DNA from: Acanthaster planci
Taxonomy: Eukaryota > Echinodermata > Asteroidea > Valvatida > Acanthasteridae
Assembly (NCBI RefSeq): GCF_001949145.1
Contig: NW_019091448.1
Location: 713,822 to 777,821 of the forward strand
DNA length: 64,000 nucleotides
Reading direction: 5' to 3'
The notes under the pieces were generated by a model. That model was not told the origin of the DNA and did no database searches. It saw nothing but the letters and a program-made list of their open reading frames with translations. Positions 1-12,200 of the stretch are shown here, piece by piece (the stretch's first letter is position 1; each line of letters opens with the position of its first letter). The translations under genes were made by a program, and so were the position numbers.

Positions 1-879
1 AGCGCCATCTATATCTTTGCACCGTGCCTAGTGAGTAGCGCCCTCTGTCACGTCACAATATGCTTTCATCGGGACAGTTATCCACCTAAGGCTGTCGGGC
101 CTTATTCGTACAAGATATGAATAGTTTTTCCTGCCTAACAATGGATATTCCAGTCTTGGGGGGATTGTTTGTGCTTCCCGTAATTTATCAGGTTCAGTCT
201 TATCGAGACGTTCGCTGGGTTTGGAGACACAGTTTAAGTGCGTCTCCCACGCCTCATTGCTGCTTCGATTGCAGAAAATAAAATGCGAACGCAAAGAATA
301 CAACTATCGTTTCTAGTAATTACAGTCATGAAGGCTCCATATGACTGCGACTTTTCAGCTGTTATAGAAATACTCTCAACATTTCGATTTCTGAATCCGT
401 CATTCATTTTTAAAACGGGACTTTCTCCGTCCAGCATATGGGACCTTAAAATGACAGGGAGGAAAAATCCAGAAGTTATGTGGTGTTGACCAAGCATCAG
501 TCACGCACACAGACTCCTGAACTTTGCCGTGAATCGCAGTTATCGGCTTGTAAATATGACTCCTCTGAGTTCTCGGTTCCTGGCCCACTTGTCTTGCCCA
601 CAGAAAAACCCAAAGTGTCAATTAAGCACCATACAAGGGAGGAAACGAGACGGGCCCCCTGAGCCTTGGCCTCAGAGTCAGTCCTGCACTAGGCACCCAC
701 CTGCACTTCGCCGACAGTCCCAGCAGAAGAACTTACCCAGTCGGCTGAAGGCACTGTTAACAGTTGAGGACAGACAAATAAGTGCTTCATGTTTTTTGAT
801 GCAGAGCTGAACACTTAAACAAGAGACAGCATCGGGATTCGAACTTCGAACTCCTGAAACAAGATGAGCATCGTGAACG
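1..879. other. No recognised gene; anonymous sequence
   Basis: Short open frames occur on both strands (for example 28-303 minus and 529-810 plus), but none shows a domain, biased composition or splice-consistent extension that I recognise. A GGGATTCGAAC string near 835 resembles the reverse complement of a tRNA T-loop, but no tRNA fold follows. Confidence 0.5.
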
Positions 880-1180
880 TTGTAGTTGGTGGTTTAAAAG
901 TAGCTAATAGTTTAAATATAGCTTGAGGTTTTAGAACGTATAGCTAGTACTTTTTAAACAGCTGTGCTGCAGTGGTATAAAAGTAGCTATAAGTAGCTGA
1001 TCGTGTAAAAAATGGTTGTTGGTTTAACACTAGCTGTTGGACAAAAGTAGCCAGTGGGCTGAAAATTAGCTGGTAGTGCAGAAGTAGCTGGTGGTTAAAA
1101 GTACATGGTGGTTTTAAATAGCCGGGGGTTAACTAGCTAGTTGTCTAAAAGTAGCTGGTGGTCTGAAAGTAGTCAGTCAG
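880..1180. repeat. Degenerate short-unit satellite, left half
   Basis: Diverged copies of a unit close to GTAGCTGGTGGTTTAAAA recur about every 17-25 bases. Units read in the same orientation as those at 3130-3262, on the other side of the retroelement remnant, so the two blocks are probably one satellite split by an insertion. Confidence 0.65.
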
Positions 1181-1559
1181 TTCAACTCAAAACAAGCGAT
1201 CACGATGTGTGACACGCCACACTCGATAGTCGTTCATACAGCTGATCAACGCTTCTTTGATTAACATGGCTTACCGTGAGAGGGGCTTCGAAAGAAAGAC
1301 CTTGTTTGCTGGCAGTTTACTGCAGGGAGGCACTTTCTCTGCTCCTGGATCCTGATGGACACCTTGAGAAAATCACCTTACAACTTCTAATTGGTTGCGT
1401 ATGTCCTCGAGCTGACACTAAGGACAGCTGAGATCATCCTTGTACAGCACCCATGAAGGAACGTAACCAAGGGCTTAGTGAGGGTCTATGTCTCGCACCC
1501 GTGGGGTGATGGTTGCGCGCCGGGAAGACCCTCAGCTTGAGATTCCCTGATAGATGGGA

Positions 1560-2480
1560 CTTCCATCTTGCTCATTTTACTGAGTGCTCTCCAAGCGAGG
1601 GCTTTTCTGGTCTTCACAGCCTTCTCCGTACTTTACATCCTAGACCTCAACGCACTTCTGATTGCCTTTCTGATCTGGTCTGAGAGCAGGACAATATCAT
1701 CCGCAAAATCCAGATCAGATCTTGGCCGGCCCGGTTCTCCTCAGCCTCATTGGCATGATGGTGAAGCCAAAGTCATTGTGGTCCTTGAGAGCTTGCCTCA
1801 GGGTTAAATCGAGCACGACAACGAAGAAGAATGGAACGAACGTGTACCCTAAGAGGACTCAAGCCAGTATGTCGATCACACCGCTTTGACTATTAGGGGT
1901 TGATCATCTTGGCCTTCATATCTGTGTAAGTGGCCTAAATGGTTTTCAGAAGTCGCTGGGTAGAGGATGGATCGAGTCAAATGCTGCTAGGTAATTCTTC
2001 TTTACCTCCCCGATGACCGTTCAAAGGGCAGGTATCTGAGATATTGTGTTCCTACCTTCTCTGAAGCCACTCTGGTTGTTTCAGAGGGGTTCATAGCAGA
2101 TCGAATCCTGTTGAGAATCAAGCGGTTGTAGACCTAGGTCGTGATGCAGGTGAGGCGTCATTTTTAAGTCTTCGTGAGGTTCCCAGACAATTATGGACAG
2201 GGGTGACGTTGGATACTGACTACTGTTCTGGCTTGTCCTTTCTTCCACTTCAATACTCCTTCTGCATCTCCCCTTCTTGCTTCGCCTGCTCCTCCTGCCT
2301 CTCCTTTGCCAGTCCTTGGAAGCAATTGAGCACCTCCATAGGGTACTGGACTTGTAAATCTTGTCGTGAGAGGTGTCATCGAACTCTGCTAAAAGAACTC
2401 GAGGGCATGCTGAGTCATCAACTTCCATGCACTTCGACTGAGTAGCCCACCAACTCCTCTTTGAGCCGGGCAGGTGGTAG
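1560..2480 (-). pseudogene. Decayed non-LTR retrotransposon reverse transcriptase
   Basis: On the minus strand, pieces of a LINE-type reverse transcriptase appear in the correct order but in shifting frames. NRLILNRIRSAMNP is at about 2089-2130, then QSGFREGRNTISQ-like and AFDSI-like segments, then VLDLTLRQAL near 1800, a GFTIMPMRLRR segment, and the catalytic box DLDFADDIVLLSDQI around 1670-1716 (FADD box at 1693-1710). A frameshift separates the GFTIMP segment from the FADD box, and several stops interrupt the upstream part, so it is non-functional. The 'GFT..P.R.RR' plus 'DLDFADDIALLSD' arrangement is familiar from invertebrate LINEs; the clade is not assigned. Edges are approximate, and the 2135-2480 part is the least certain. 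Confidence 0.75.
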
Positions 2481-3129
2481 GCCCCCTAAGCTCTCTCCAT
2501 GTTGATGAAGTGATCAAGTTTATCCCCTCCACTTCCCGGAACTTGAAATAATCCTCCAATATGGACACGTCTGTGCTCTCGGACACCAAGGATGTCTCTG
2601 CCTCAGTTCTTGGTGCCGGCAGCTAACTCCAGTCTCCGACTCTCAGACTTTAAGGTCGGTGCATTAAAGTGCAGTGTTCTTCGTTTTGAATTCAGACTGG
2701 CCCTTCCCCGAGGGTTTATATAGGTGCCTGTCTTTATACTGCCCAAATAGGCCAAAACCTTCATCAGCCGCAACACTCCAGTCCGGCCCTTGGCCGTCAT
2801 ATATAATTAAGCGTACCATATCCGTCATATTTTACTATGCTAATACAAGCCCAGGATCGCCAGCCTCTGGGCCAACCGTTAGGGTATAGCATCCTCATCC
2901 GCCCTTTAATTAGCTCCATTCCCACGGAAACGTAGCAAGACATGAGTCGCGCCAAACAAGTTTCACTGCTAATCACAGTTCCAGCCAGCGGATTTGTAAT
3001 CTGAGTTGTCTGCCCTCTTTATAGGCAGACTGCCGACCTAGGCCAACAATTACTACCTACCCGGGTTTGTGACCATTTGTCCTCCTCCATGGTGGATTGA
3101 CAAACAAGACTGATGATCCACCTACCCCA

Positions 3130-3262
3130 GACCTGGTAGCCGGTGGTTTAAAGTACATAATGGTTGTTTAAAAAAGGAGCTTGCTGGTGGTTTAAATGTA
3201 CCTGGTGCTCTGAAAGTAGCAAGAGGATTAAAAGTAGCCAGGGGTTTTAATGTCGCTGGTGT
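3130..3262. repeat. Degenerate short-unit satellite, right half
   Basis: The same GTAGCCGGTGGTTTAAA-type units as at 880-1180, in the same orientation. The LINE remnant and about 1 kb of other sequence lie between the blocks. Confidence 0.6.
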
Positions 3263-3719
3263 GTTTTCCTAGAATTCCGTGCAAAAGCAGCCCCTCAACG
3301 GTGACAAAAAGAGAGAAAGGGCCAGCCTCTATGGTGTCATACACTTGACTTCTTCTGAGCTCTGCATGGGATGGGAGCACTACCGAGTGGATGGTTCTGA
3401 TATCGCACTGCATTACTACATGACCTCCAACTGCATCAGCATCGGCAATGCTGTGCGGCCGAAATGTACAGTACATGTACGTGTACATACAGTTCATATG
3501 CAAAAACCATTTCCATGTATCACAGTCTCTTGTGATGATGTCACGCTATTCTAGATGGGCAGAAACTCACTCGCAATTTTTTTTATTTTGGGAATTAAAA
3601 GCAAATCAGACAGCAAAAAGGAAATGTTTTTTCTTAATTGTCAAAAACATTGTTGCATACAATTTTTAGAGCATGCATCAAATACATGTCAGTAGTGTAT
3701 GCCGAAGGCGGAGGGTGGG

Positions 3720-4000
3720 GCAACTCGATCGCTGTAAGGACGGACCCACAACCAACTTTTTCAGGAGGGCGGGTCTTTTAGGGGGCCAAACAATTTGTAA
3801 TTTTTTTCATGTAAACTTGTTATGAATTTTCGGGGGCTACATTTAGGGAATTTTACACGCTTTTTGGAGGAAGGAACATGACACATACCAAACAATTTGC
3901 CTTTCATTATTAAAAAAAGAAATTTATTTGTTGGTCCTTTTTTTGGGGGGGGGAGCATGGCCCTCGATGGCCCCTCTGGATATGGCCTTGGAACGCTGCT
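3720..4000. repeat. G-rich interspersed repeat, copy 1
   Basis: G-rich runs (GGGGGCCAAACAATTTG, TTTTTTTGGGGGGGGG followed by AGCATGGCCC) match the general order of sequence at about 5940-6150: G-rich head, AAACAATTTGCC, CATTATTA and a poly-T/poly-G run before a CATGGCCC motif. It is probably a diverged copy of the same repeat family. Confidence 0.45.
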
Positions 4001-4103
4001 ACACACCCTTCTCTTTAATAATTTATTGCTTTTATACAAACATAATGTGCGAATAAAATCGGACGGATATTTTATCAATCTAAGAAATTATATAAACCAG
4101 TAG

Positions 4104-5690
4104 ATGAGTACATATCAAGGCACTGTACAATGTACATGGACGGACCGGTAGCAATGAAATAAATTATGCTGACTTAATACAAATCATAATTCCGAAATAC
4201 TCATGTTATTTACAACATGTTATGTACAGACTCTAAAATTTGGTGGGAATTGGTAGTTAACACTCTTTTTGACTAGCCCCCACACCATGATTATTAAGTC
4301 ATTACGGGTTAACTGCATAAAACAAGAAAATTTCTATTTTAATCAATTAATCTTATGATAAGTGGAAATCCCTCCACAGCTTTTCAAAAATTAGATTGAC
4401 ATCACAGCTCTGCCCCAAACCGCAACCCGAGCCTTACCATATGTAGAAAACACAGCTAAGCTAATTTATGTGCTGAGCCATCGGTGTGCGGGACAGCAGG
4501 TAGAGTCGAACGCAATTGCCTTCGATACCCCAGTCTTTGAATCAATGCTCAATGAAATATCCCCGTAGACAAGTTGATTTTCTAATACAAGTGCCCTTTG
4601 AAACTGAGAAATTGCCTTGCCCCTTCAAGAACGAAGTTTCTGCCCTACGATTTACACTCCGCACAGCCTATATTCTGAAAATTACAGTATACAGCTCATG
4701 AGCAAGCATGGTTAACACGCAAGGCATAATGACATTGTGCCTTGGCTATATGTGTGCTTTCCTAGAGGGAGCTAGGTGGGAGACAATATCCACTAAGTTC
4801 TAGTAGGAAAGCGCATATGGGAATAAAAAGTGACTTCCATGATGGCATGGGTTTAGTCTGGACTCTGGACTAGTCCATGGGTCTCCAAATTCATCAAACT
4901 GGTATTCAAATGCAGTTTGCTGGTCATTCATCCCAAAACAACTTGGCTATGCCAGTTGTTCCTGTGGTTTGCTTTCAGGAATTCTGACATACAAATTTGT
5001 TTCCAGACAAGAACACTTTTGAGGTGACACATGTGGTTGAAAATGTACATCGCTGTTGATGGGCATGCTGCTGAACATACAAACATACTGTCCTCCAATC
5101 TTGATAATGGAACTATTGTGTTGCTGGATGCTAGTTAAGTGGCATGGATTATGTTTCAGGCATCACAATTTGTATGTGCTACCCATGCTCCTGATAAGCT
5201 TTGAAAGCTCGGTCGTGGACCTGCAGGCATCCAGGAAATAAATGGTGCCTTTCTCTGTTGCGCGTACACATCTTTGAGCCAGATGGTTCAATTACAGATG
5301 CTACCTAGGCACTTGACCTTCAAAACAAGAAAAGTTCATTGCTTATCATGAGCAAACAGCGAAAGTACAAACAAAAGTAATTAATATTTCACAAGATTTT
5401 CCTACCAAACAGCCTTGATTTTTACAAGAATGGGATCTTCAAATACAGAGGATGGTATTCTCGCTGCCACATGAAAAAACTTAGAAGGGTTCTGATAAAA
5501 GACTAGGCTTTCTGATGCCTTCTAGTGAAAGGTATTTTGCAAAGTGCTGTAACTAGTTGCTATCCCTCGTATGTTAAAGTTTTTTTACTGTATCACTTGT
5601 GAACTGACTAATAAAAGCAATCCAAGCGTCATCTACCGTGGGACTGAAGTTAAAACATGCAAGTCGGGGCATCACTTGCAAGGGTGGATC
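4104..5690. other. No gene seen
   Basis: Only short unsupported open frames are present. It lies downstream of the KIF6 stop on the minus strand, so part may be KIF6 3' untranslated or flanking sequence. I see no clear minus-strand AATAAA close to the stop. Confidence 0.4.
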
Positions 5691-5697
5691 CCTAACC

Positions 5698-5940
5698 AAA
5701 CTTTTGGAGGGAAGGGGGCAAACTTTTGGAGGGAAGGGGGCAAACTTTTGGAGGGAAGGGGGCAAACTTTTGGAGGGAAGGGGGCAAACTTTTGGAGGGA
5801 AGGGGGCAAACTTTTGGAGGGAAGGGGGNCTTTTGGAGGGAAGGGGGCAAACTTTTGGAGGGAAGGGGGCAAACTTTTGGAGGGAAGGGGGCAAACTTTT
5901 GGAGGGAAGGGGGCAAACTTTTGGAAGGAAGGGAGCAAAC
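5698..5940. repeat. 22-bp tandem array, about 11 units, with an assembly gap
   Basis: The unit is AAACTTTTGGAGGGAAGGGG plus GC (22 bp), repeated about 11 times almost without variation; the last units pick up substitutions. A single N at 5829 replaces part of one unit, which marks a collapsed or unresolved assembly position, so the true copy number is unknown. Because 22 is not a multiple of 3 and the unit lacks stops, frames on both strands stay open across it and give artificial 22-residue periodic peptides. These are not genes. Confidence 0.95.
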
Positions 5941-6150
5941 GTTTTTGGGGGAGGTCTAAAACTTTGGAAATTTTTTCGGGCGACCTTTTAAGGCCTTTGT
6001 GAGGGATGACTGGCTGCATTTGGGGGCTTTTAAAAGCTTTTGGAATGGAAATCAAACCCAAACAAATTGCCACTCATTATTACTCAAAAAGTTCGGCTCT
6101 TTTTTTTGGAGGAGAGCCCATGGCCCCCAAACGGCATCCTAACTCTAGAT
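5940..6150. repeat. G-rich interspersed repeat, copy 2
   Basis: This directly follows the 22-bp array and resembles 3720-4000 in motif order (CAAATTGCCACTCATTATTA, then a poly-T/GGAGG run and CCCATGGCCCCC). The tandem array looks like a local expansion of the head of this repeat. Confidence 0.4.
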
Positions 6151-6289
6151 TCAACCCTGCACACTCCTGAACTCACCTCTCGCTTGCAGCAGATTCTGCC
6201 TAGCTTTGATGAAAGCCATGATGTCTGCGTCAGCTCTCTTGTCTCCTGTTAGCTGTACGGCCGGCTGGCTGGATGGGTCCAGTAAGGAC
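6151..6289 (-). CDS. KIF6: KIF6 last coding exon
   Basis: It encodes [20 protein letters not shown] and [10 protein letters not shown], matching the human KIF6 end (SDIIAFIKARQSILQK). Reading through gives EFRSVQG and a stop at 6151-6153. A good GTGAGT donor after base 6177 could instead join a further short exon, so the last few residues are uncertain. Confidence 0.85.
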
Positions 6290-9200
6290 CTGGCCGGGGA
6301 AAAGGCAAAACACTAAGAATTGATTTGTTAGTAAACCTTGAAATGCCGATAAAAAATGAATTTCACTCGCACAAACGCTTTCTGACATTTGCACTTCTTG
6401 TTGCATTTGAGTGGGCATCATTTACACAAGTTGAAAATCCTTCAAACTGACTCCTTTCCACTGTTAACCTAATGCCGGGTTGCTCAAAACCGGACAAAAG
6501 AGCTGGGCTTTGTAACAAAAGGCCGTCCTCAGAACAAAAGACCGAGCTGCTGGGAATTTCAAACATTTTATCACTTGTTGATAGCGGAGGAAATCCATCA
6601 TTGTTTTGAATGATTATACCACTGTTTATGGCATTCAGCGCGAGCGGATTACCACCACAGACAAAAGAGCTCCAGCGTTCCAGAGATGAGGGACACAATA
6701 CCACTGCATGCTAATCTGGCCCCGATTGAAAAGACGTCAGAAGCGCACTGTGCCGGTTTCAGGAACAAAAGAAAATTGCATAACACCGCACAATCTGAGC
6801 TCTTTTTACAAGGCGGCAGACCTGGCTGAAATAGGCGTCAATAGGTGTTGTCTAGAAGATTTGAAAAGCCACCAGACAGTCATTTGTGTGGGTGTAAACG
6901 TCTAGTAAATGAAGTTATGAAATTTTAAAGAATTTTGAAAACAGAAAAAAATGAAAAATCACCCGGTCCAGCAGAAACAACATGAATAAATGGGCCCGGC
7001 ACAAAGTGGTTAATGGCTTATCGGTTTGTTGATGAGTACTTTGCCCCCCCAAATAAAAGTACCATCCCCCTGAAAAAATCTGGAAACACCCATGGTGATC
7101 GAGCCAGACAATGTCACATCACATGCTCCCAAAGATTTAAAAGACCAGATTAAAGTCCAAGCACTTCTAAGCCAAACTACATCTGTGCAGACATAACAAA
7201 TGAGGTTTTTTCATCAATCAAATCACCTAGTGCGACTTGAACTTGATCTGGCCTCTTGGTCTGTTCTGTCGACACTGCCAGAAGACGACAGCTTCTCTAA
7301 GGGTGGGACCACGGGGTGTCTCCCGCTGCCCCTGTCCATCTGGGCTGACAGGGCACCGAGGAGGGCATTCCTGGATGCCCCTGAATGTGGCCGCCGGGCA
7401 GAAGCTGGGTTTGCCATCGAATGGTCATGCTTGGTGTATGCAGCGCCATGCTGGGGATCACTGGGGTGGTCCGGAGCCTGGTCCTTCAAGGGTGATATAG
7501 GTGGCGTCCTCCAAGCCTTGGAGGGATTTGACGGGGGAACAGTCGGAGGCTGCGGCTGTGATAGTGACTGCTGGGTCTACAAAATTAAATTAACAAGTGG
7601 TATTTAACAGAGTTGAACTTTTGCAATCCTGAAGGTTTAAGGATCTAACTCCTGATATCCAAGAAATTTATAAAGTTTGGAAAAAACTGAACAACTTCTA
7701 ACTTAATACTTTGCATTAATTGATAACAGGACAAGCTGCTCAAACAAAGCATTTTAGTCACAAAAACTTAGGACGCTGACTGTTCAGGTGATAACGTGGG
7801 GCTTAGTCAATCCCTTGGTAAAGTACAAAAATGGCACTGTTCATGACTTTGCAAACACGAGCTGGTGCTTTGTTAACAATCAAAGATGTTGGAGAAGGAC
7901 TGGCAGATACATGCATTAGCTTACAAGCCTCTTGCGTGAAGTAGGTTTTTCAGGTGCAAATGACACACACACCGAAGATGGCATTTAACGTCAGCCCATG
8001 AGCTTTCGCCTCGCTACTCAGGGAAGGGGGGCTTGCGCACTGGGCCTATGGTAACTAAGGGTTCAAATGCCGCTCATATCAGATACATATCTTTGCTTGT
8101 CATAAATTCACAGCCTGACCTGTAGGCTGGCCGCCTGTTCGGCCCACCACAGCTCAAAGTCCTTCTGTAGCTGAAGCCGCGACTTCTCAAGGAAGTGCTG
8201 CAGGTGCTCGATCTCCGTCTTGAGCGACCGCAGCTGGGTGAACGTCTCCTTGTAGTTAGCCTTCTCTTGCTCCATCTGCTGCCGAAGGGACTGCTCGACT
8301 TCGTCGGGCCGGTCTGGGTCCGGCTCCCCGCTCATGGCCAGCTGGAGACGTCTGTGCTCGATCTGGCTTTTCAGTTTGTCTGCATACAGTCACAAATGAG
8401 AGAGAAAATTCCAATCCAATTCTCTGATGACGGACAGAATATGTCAATCCAAATCCCACCTTTGCTCTTGATTCCTTACTCAAACTCCTCAAGAAAATGA
8501 TCCTCGAATGACTAGGAACCCAATGGACCATTGTTCTTAAATCAACATAAAACACGCACCAAGTCCCTGTCTCAAGGTGAATTGTTGATGGGAGATTACT
8601 CTCCTGAGTTTTCTCATATTTGTTATATGTTTGTATGGTTTTTATGAGAGTATAATTCCTTTTTATGCCCAACGTATTGGAAGTGTAACTTCAGTACTCC
8701 TTTTTATGCCAAGTGTATTGAAAGTAACCAGTCTTTGTGAACGTTCGGGGGTTGATGAGCCCCTGTTACTATTTTTATGTAAATTATCAAGGTCATATTT
8801 CTGGGTGGGAAACAGGGGAACGTGACAGTCCCATTGACGCCGATATCTACGTATACCTTCTCAAATCTTCAAAGTTATGCAAAACTTCCTAGGTGGATAG
8901 TGATATGAATTTTAATCAGCCAACACTCCGGGTATAAGCAACAGTAACTGCTGTGATAGTACCAGTGTTGACCGCTTTAAACATTGCACTCCCATTGCAA
9001 GAGCGTTCTTAAGAAAATTTCAAGCAAAAGTATCATGGCAGCATTTTCTCACTTATGTTCTGTCTGCATTCATTGACAAACTGCCCCTTGGCCTTGGCTT
9101 CTGTGTAGCGCTGTTTGAGTTGCTGCTTCATGTCTTCTATGGCGGCATTGTTGGGGTAGTCCCGTCGGAAGATCTCAAAGGCTTCCTGCCTGCCAACCGA

Positions 9201-12200
9201 CATGTCACCTTTGTGGAGAGAAATCAATGTTACCGTGAATTTCCACGTGTAGTTTTTAGACATGCATTTTAGGACTAAGGAGCAAGATTAAGAGGCGCTT
9301 CAAGCCAAGTGTATTTTTTTCAAGTGATTTTCAAGACTTGACCTTCCAGTACAAACATTCTGGACAAAGCTGCAGCCAATTTCATGAAACTTTGAGCAAT
9401 GGTGTAATATCACTTATGCCACAGTTTATTGCGTACGTTGTGCAACAAATTAAGAGCGATTTCACAAAACTTACGCACTGTGTAAGCCAAAATTTGTTGT
9501 GTAAGTCACAGCCTTACACAACAAATTTTGGCTTTAAGCCAAAATTTGTTGTGTAAGTCACAGACTTACACAACAAATTTTGGCTTAACTTATGCAGTCA
9601 TTTTAGGTGGCATAAGTTGTGCCAAACAAAGCCAAAATGAATGACTAGCTGATCGTGTTCGGTTAAGGCTCATCATTGTCAAACTTAACAAGGCTTATAA
9701 AACTTGTTTCACTGTGAGATAACTGTGAGAGATTTTCTGTCTAGTTCCGACAAAGAAAGGATGAAACATTTTTCAAAATGGCCTTCCTAAAGCCGTTATC
9801 AAATTAAATATTATTCAAATGTGGTACAGCTAAGCATCTTTTTGAGAAATTAAGTGTAAGTGTATTGCACAGCCATTGCACAAGGCTTACTCATGGTTCA
9901 AAGTTACGCCACGCTTCATAAAATATGCTTCTGGTCTTTCAGCTAAAATGGATCAAGTGAAATCTGCCAGGTAGGGTCAAAATGGAAGTGAATGGAATTT
10001 TTACTGTCTGCAGGGTTCCTGCACCTAAAGGACAATTAAATTCCACAACTTTTCAATGACCAACTTATGAAAACCCACGACCATATAACAAAATTTCTTG
10101 GACTATTCGGCCTTTTAGGTTGCAAATACAATCACAGATTTTATGTGCTTATTTCTGATAACAGAAATCACACAGTGCTTTATGACTTCCATGACAAAAT
10201 TCCATGAGTTTTCAAGGCCTGAAAAAAGGAAAAACAAATTTCCATGACTTTTCCAGGCCGCAGGAACCCTATGTCTGGTAATGTTAAAAAAAGTAGGAGG
10301 GAGAAAAATCAACAAGCCGTTCTTCACAATTCCTACCAGTTTAGGAATGACTTCTTTACTTCTTAGAAGATTTAGGTAAATGTAAAACTACATTCACACT
10401 AATATTGAAGTCAACAAATACAAACCTAATATTTTCCTTTTTGAGTCTTTCAACCTGTAAGAGGAAGAGCTATTCTCCTTGTGCCTTTCACGATCACCTG
10501 ATCTACGCATCGCGTCTGATTGGTCAACCGACTGCCTGTCACTATCACGTGATCTGTATTCCTCATCTGATTGGATCCTTCCCTGCCCGGATCTCCCATG
10601 TGACCTGTGTGGCTCTTGTGGTTTGCTGTTCGTCTTGTAAGACGAAATGTTGGCATTGTATCCATTTGGAATGTCCTGATCGGAGGAGGATGCAGAGAGC
10701 TCCTGATGGTGATTTCCACCGGGGTTGTGGAGTTGGCTCAGTGCATCCTGGGCTCGCTTCTTCTCTTTCTTCAGCATGTTGACGAGGATGTCTGGGGCAT
10801 CAACAATGTTAAAGAAATCAGCAATTCATCAAGTGCCTATTGATATGGTAAGACAGGAAACCAAGAACGGCTGCACTCCTTTGTGCAGGGGGATTCTCGG
10901 TGTAGTAAACACCACACTGAAGGTGACATCAATGATATTAATTTGGCTTTGTGTTGGAGAGATGTTAACTTGCACTTGATTTTAGTCTTGCACCCATGCA
11001 TATAATCACTTTGTACTCTCCGAGTGGTTCAGGACTTCCAAAACACAACTTTGCTCAGGTGGGATTCAAACCCACAACTTCCTGCTTACTACATCAGAAG
11101 TCTCCGGTGATATCAACAGCAGAGGACCTTAATGGGATTCAGGTACTGGCATTCCTGCAGATGGCATGCGGAATTTCAATCCCAACTACACAATGCAGCA
11201 GTTCAAAACAATCGCCTGAAATTAATGGCGAGAAATTCCACTTTACAGCAACACAATACTGTTTTAAATACACCAAGACTGAAAAAGATTGATTTTCGTT
11301 CCCGTTCTTGGGGCCTGTTTCGTTTCATGCAGATCCGCATCTTGATCAGTTGCCCCAAGGCTGGTTCACTCCGTCCATTAGGCAGGTTCTAGTGTCAGTG
11401 AACAAACCTAGGATCACTGATCACACTACGCATCTGTGCAAAGTAAAAAGGCACTGGGGTTTCTTAATTTTAACTTTTGTGGCAATGACACCTTTTCCTG
11501 TACGCAGGCTGGCAGGAAGTGTGACACTTTCTAAGGATACTGATCTCGTTGTCTCTCTGTTTGAGCAGTTCCTTCATCTTGCTCATCTCGGCCTGGTTGA
11601 CGGTTGGCAATGAGTCGACAGAAGTCACAGGATCAATGGCTTGTTGTTTATCTCCTATATCCTCTCTCTGCTCTGGTCTAGAACCATCTGAAGAGGCAAA
11701 ACCTTTCCCCTGTGTTAATCTCTGTCAAGGGAAACCCAAACAACTGGTTCTCAAAATCTTCACGCCACTCCCTGCTTGGCTCAATACCAAACAGCACATC
11801 TTATTGATACACAGATAACTTGGTCATCATCTATTCAGTGACAAAATTTCGCTAATTAATATACACACATACATACATGAAAATTGACAAATGACATGCT
11901 AAAATTTTCAACACAATGCAACTCTGCCTCACAACACAAGGGATGATGCGCTAATTGCCATCCTGACATTTTCCAAACATTTTGAAAATTCAGCAATTAT
12001 GCATCATCTCTAATAAAACATATGTCACATGATCTGCATGTGGTGCTTACAGTAGGCCTTCTATTCTTGGCCAAAAGAATAAGGACCTGTCACTCCAGAA
12101 AACAATGCTAGACAGGAAGGAATTCACATCGGTGGGAATCAAATACAACATGGGCAACACGTACTGACCTTGAGTATTCTGAAGCATTCATTGATCTTGC

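Noticed and set aside
2603-2800. 65-codon minus-strand frame next to the LINE remnant
   Set aside because: It might be upstream LINE coding sequence, but no endonuclease or gag motif is visible.
5571-6002. Long frames with GKGANFWREGGKLLE-type periodic peptides on both strands
   Set aside because: They are produced by the stop-free 22-bp tandem array; the same peptide appears in all frames and an N interrupts it.
7200-7607. 135-codon plus-strand frame
   Set aside because: It is antisense to KIF6 exon 17, whose minus frame joins both neighbours in phase.
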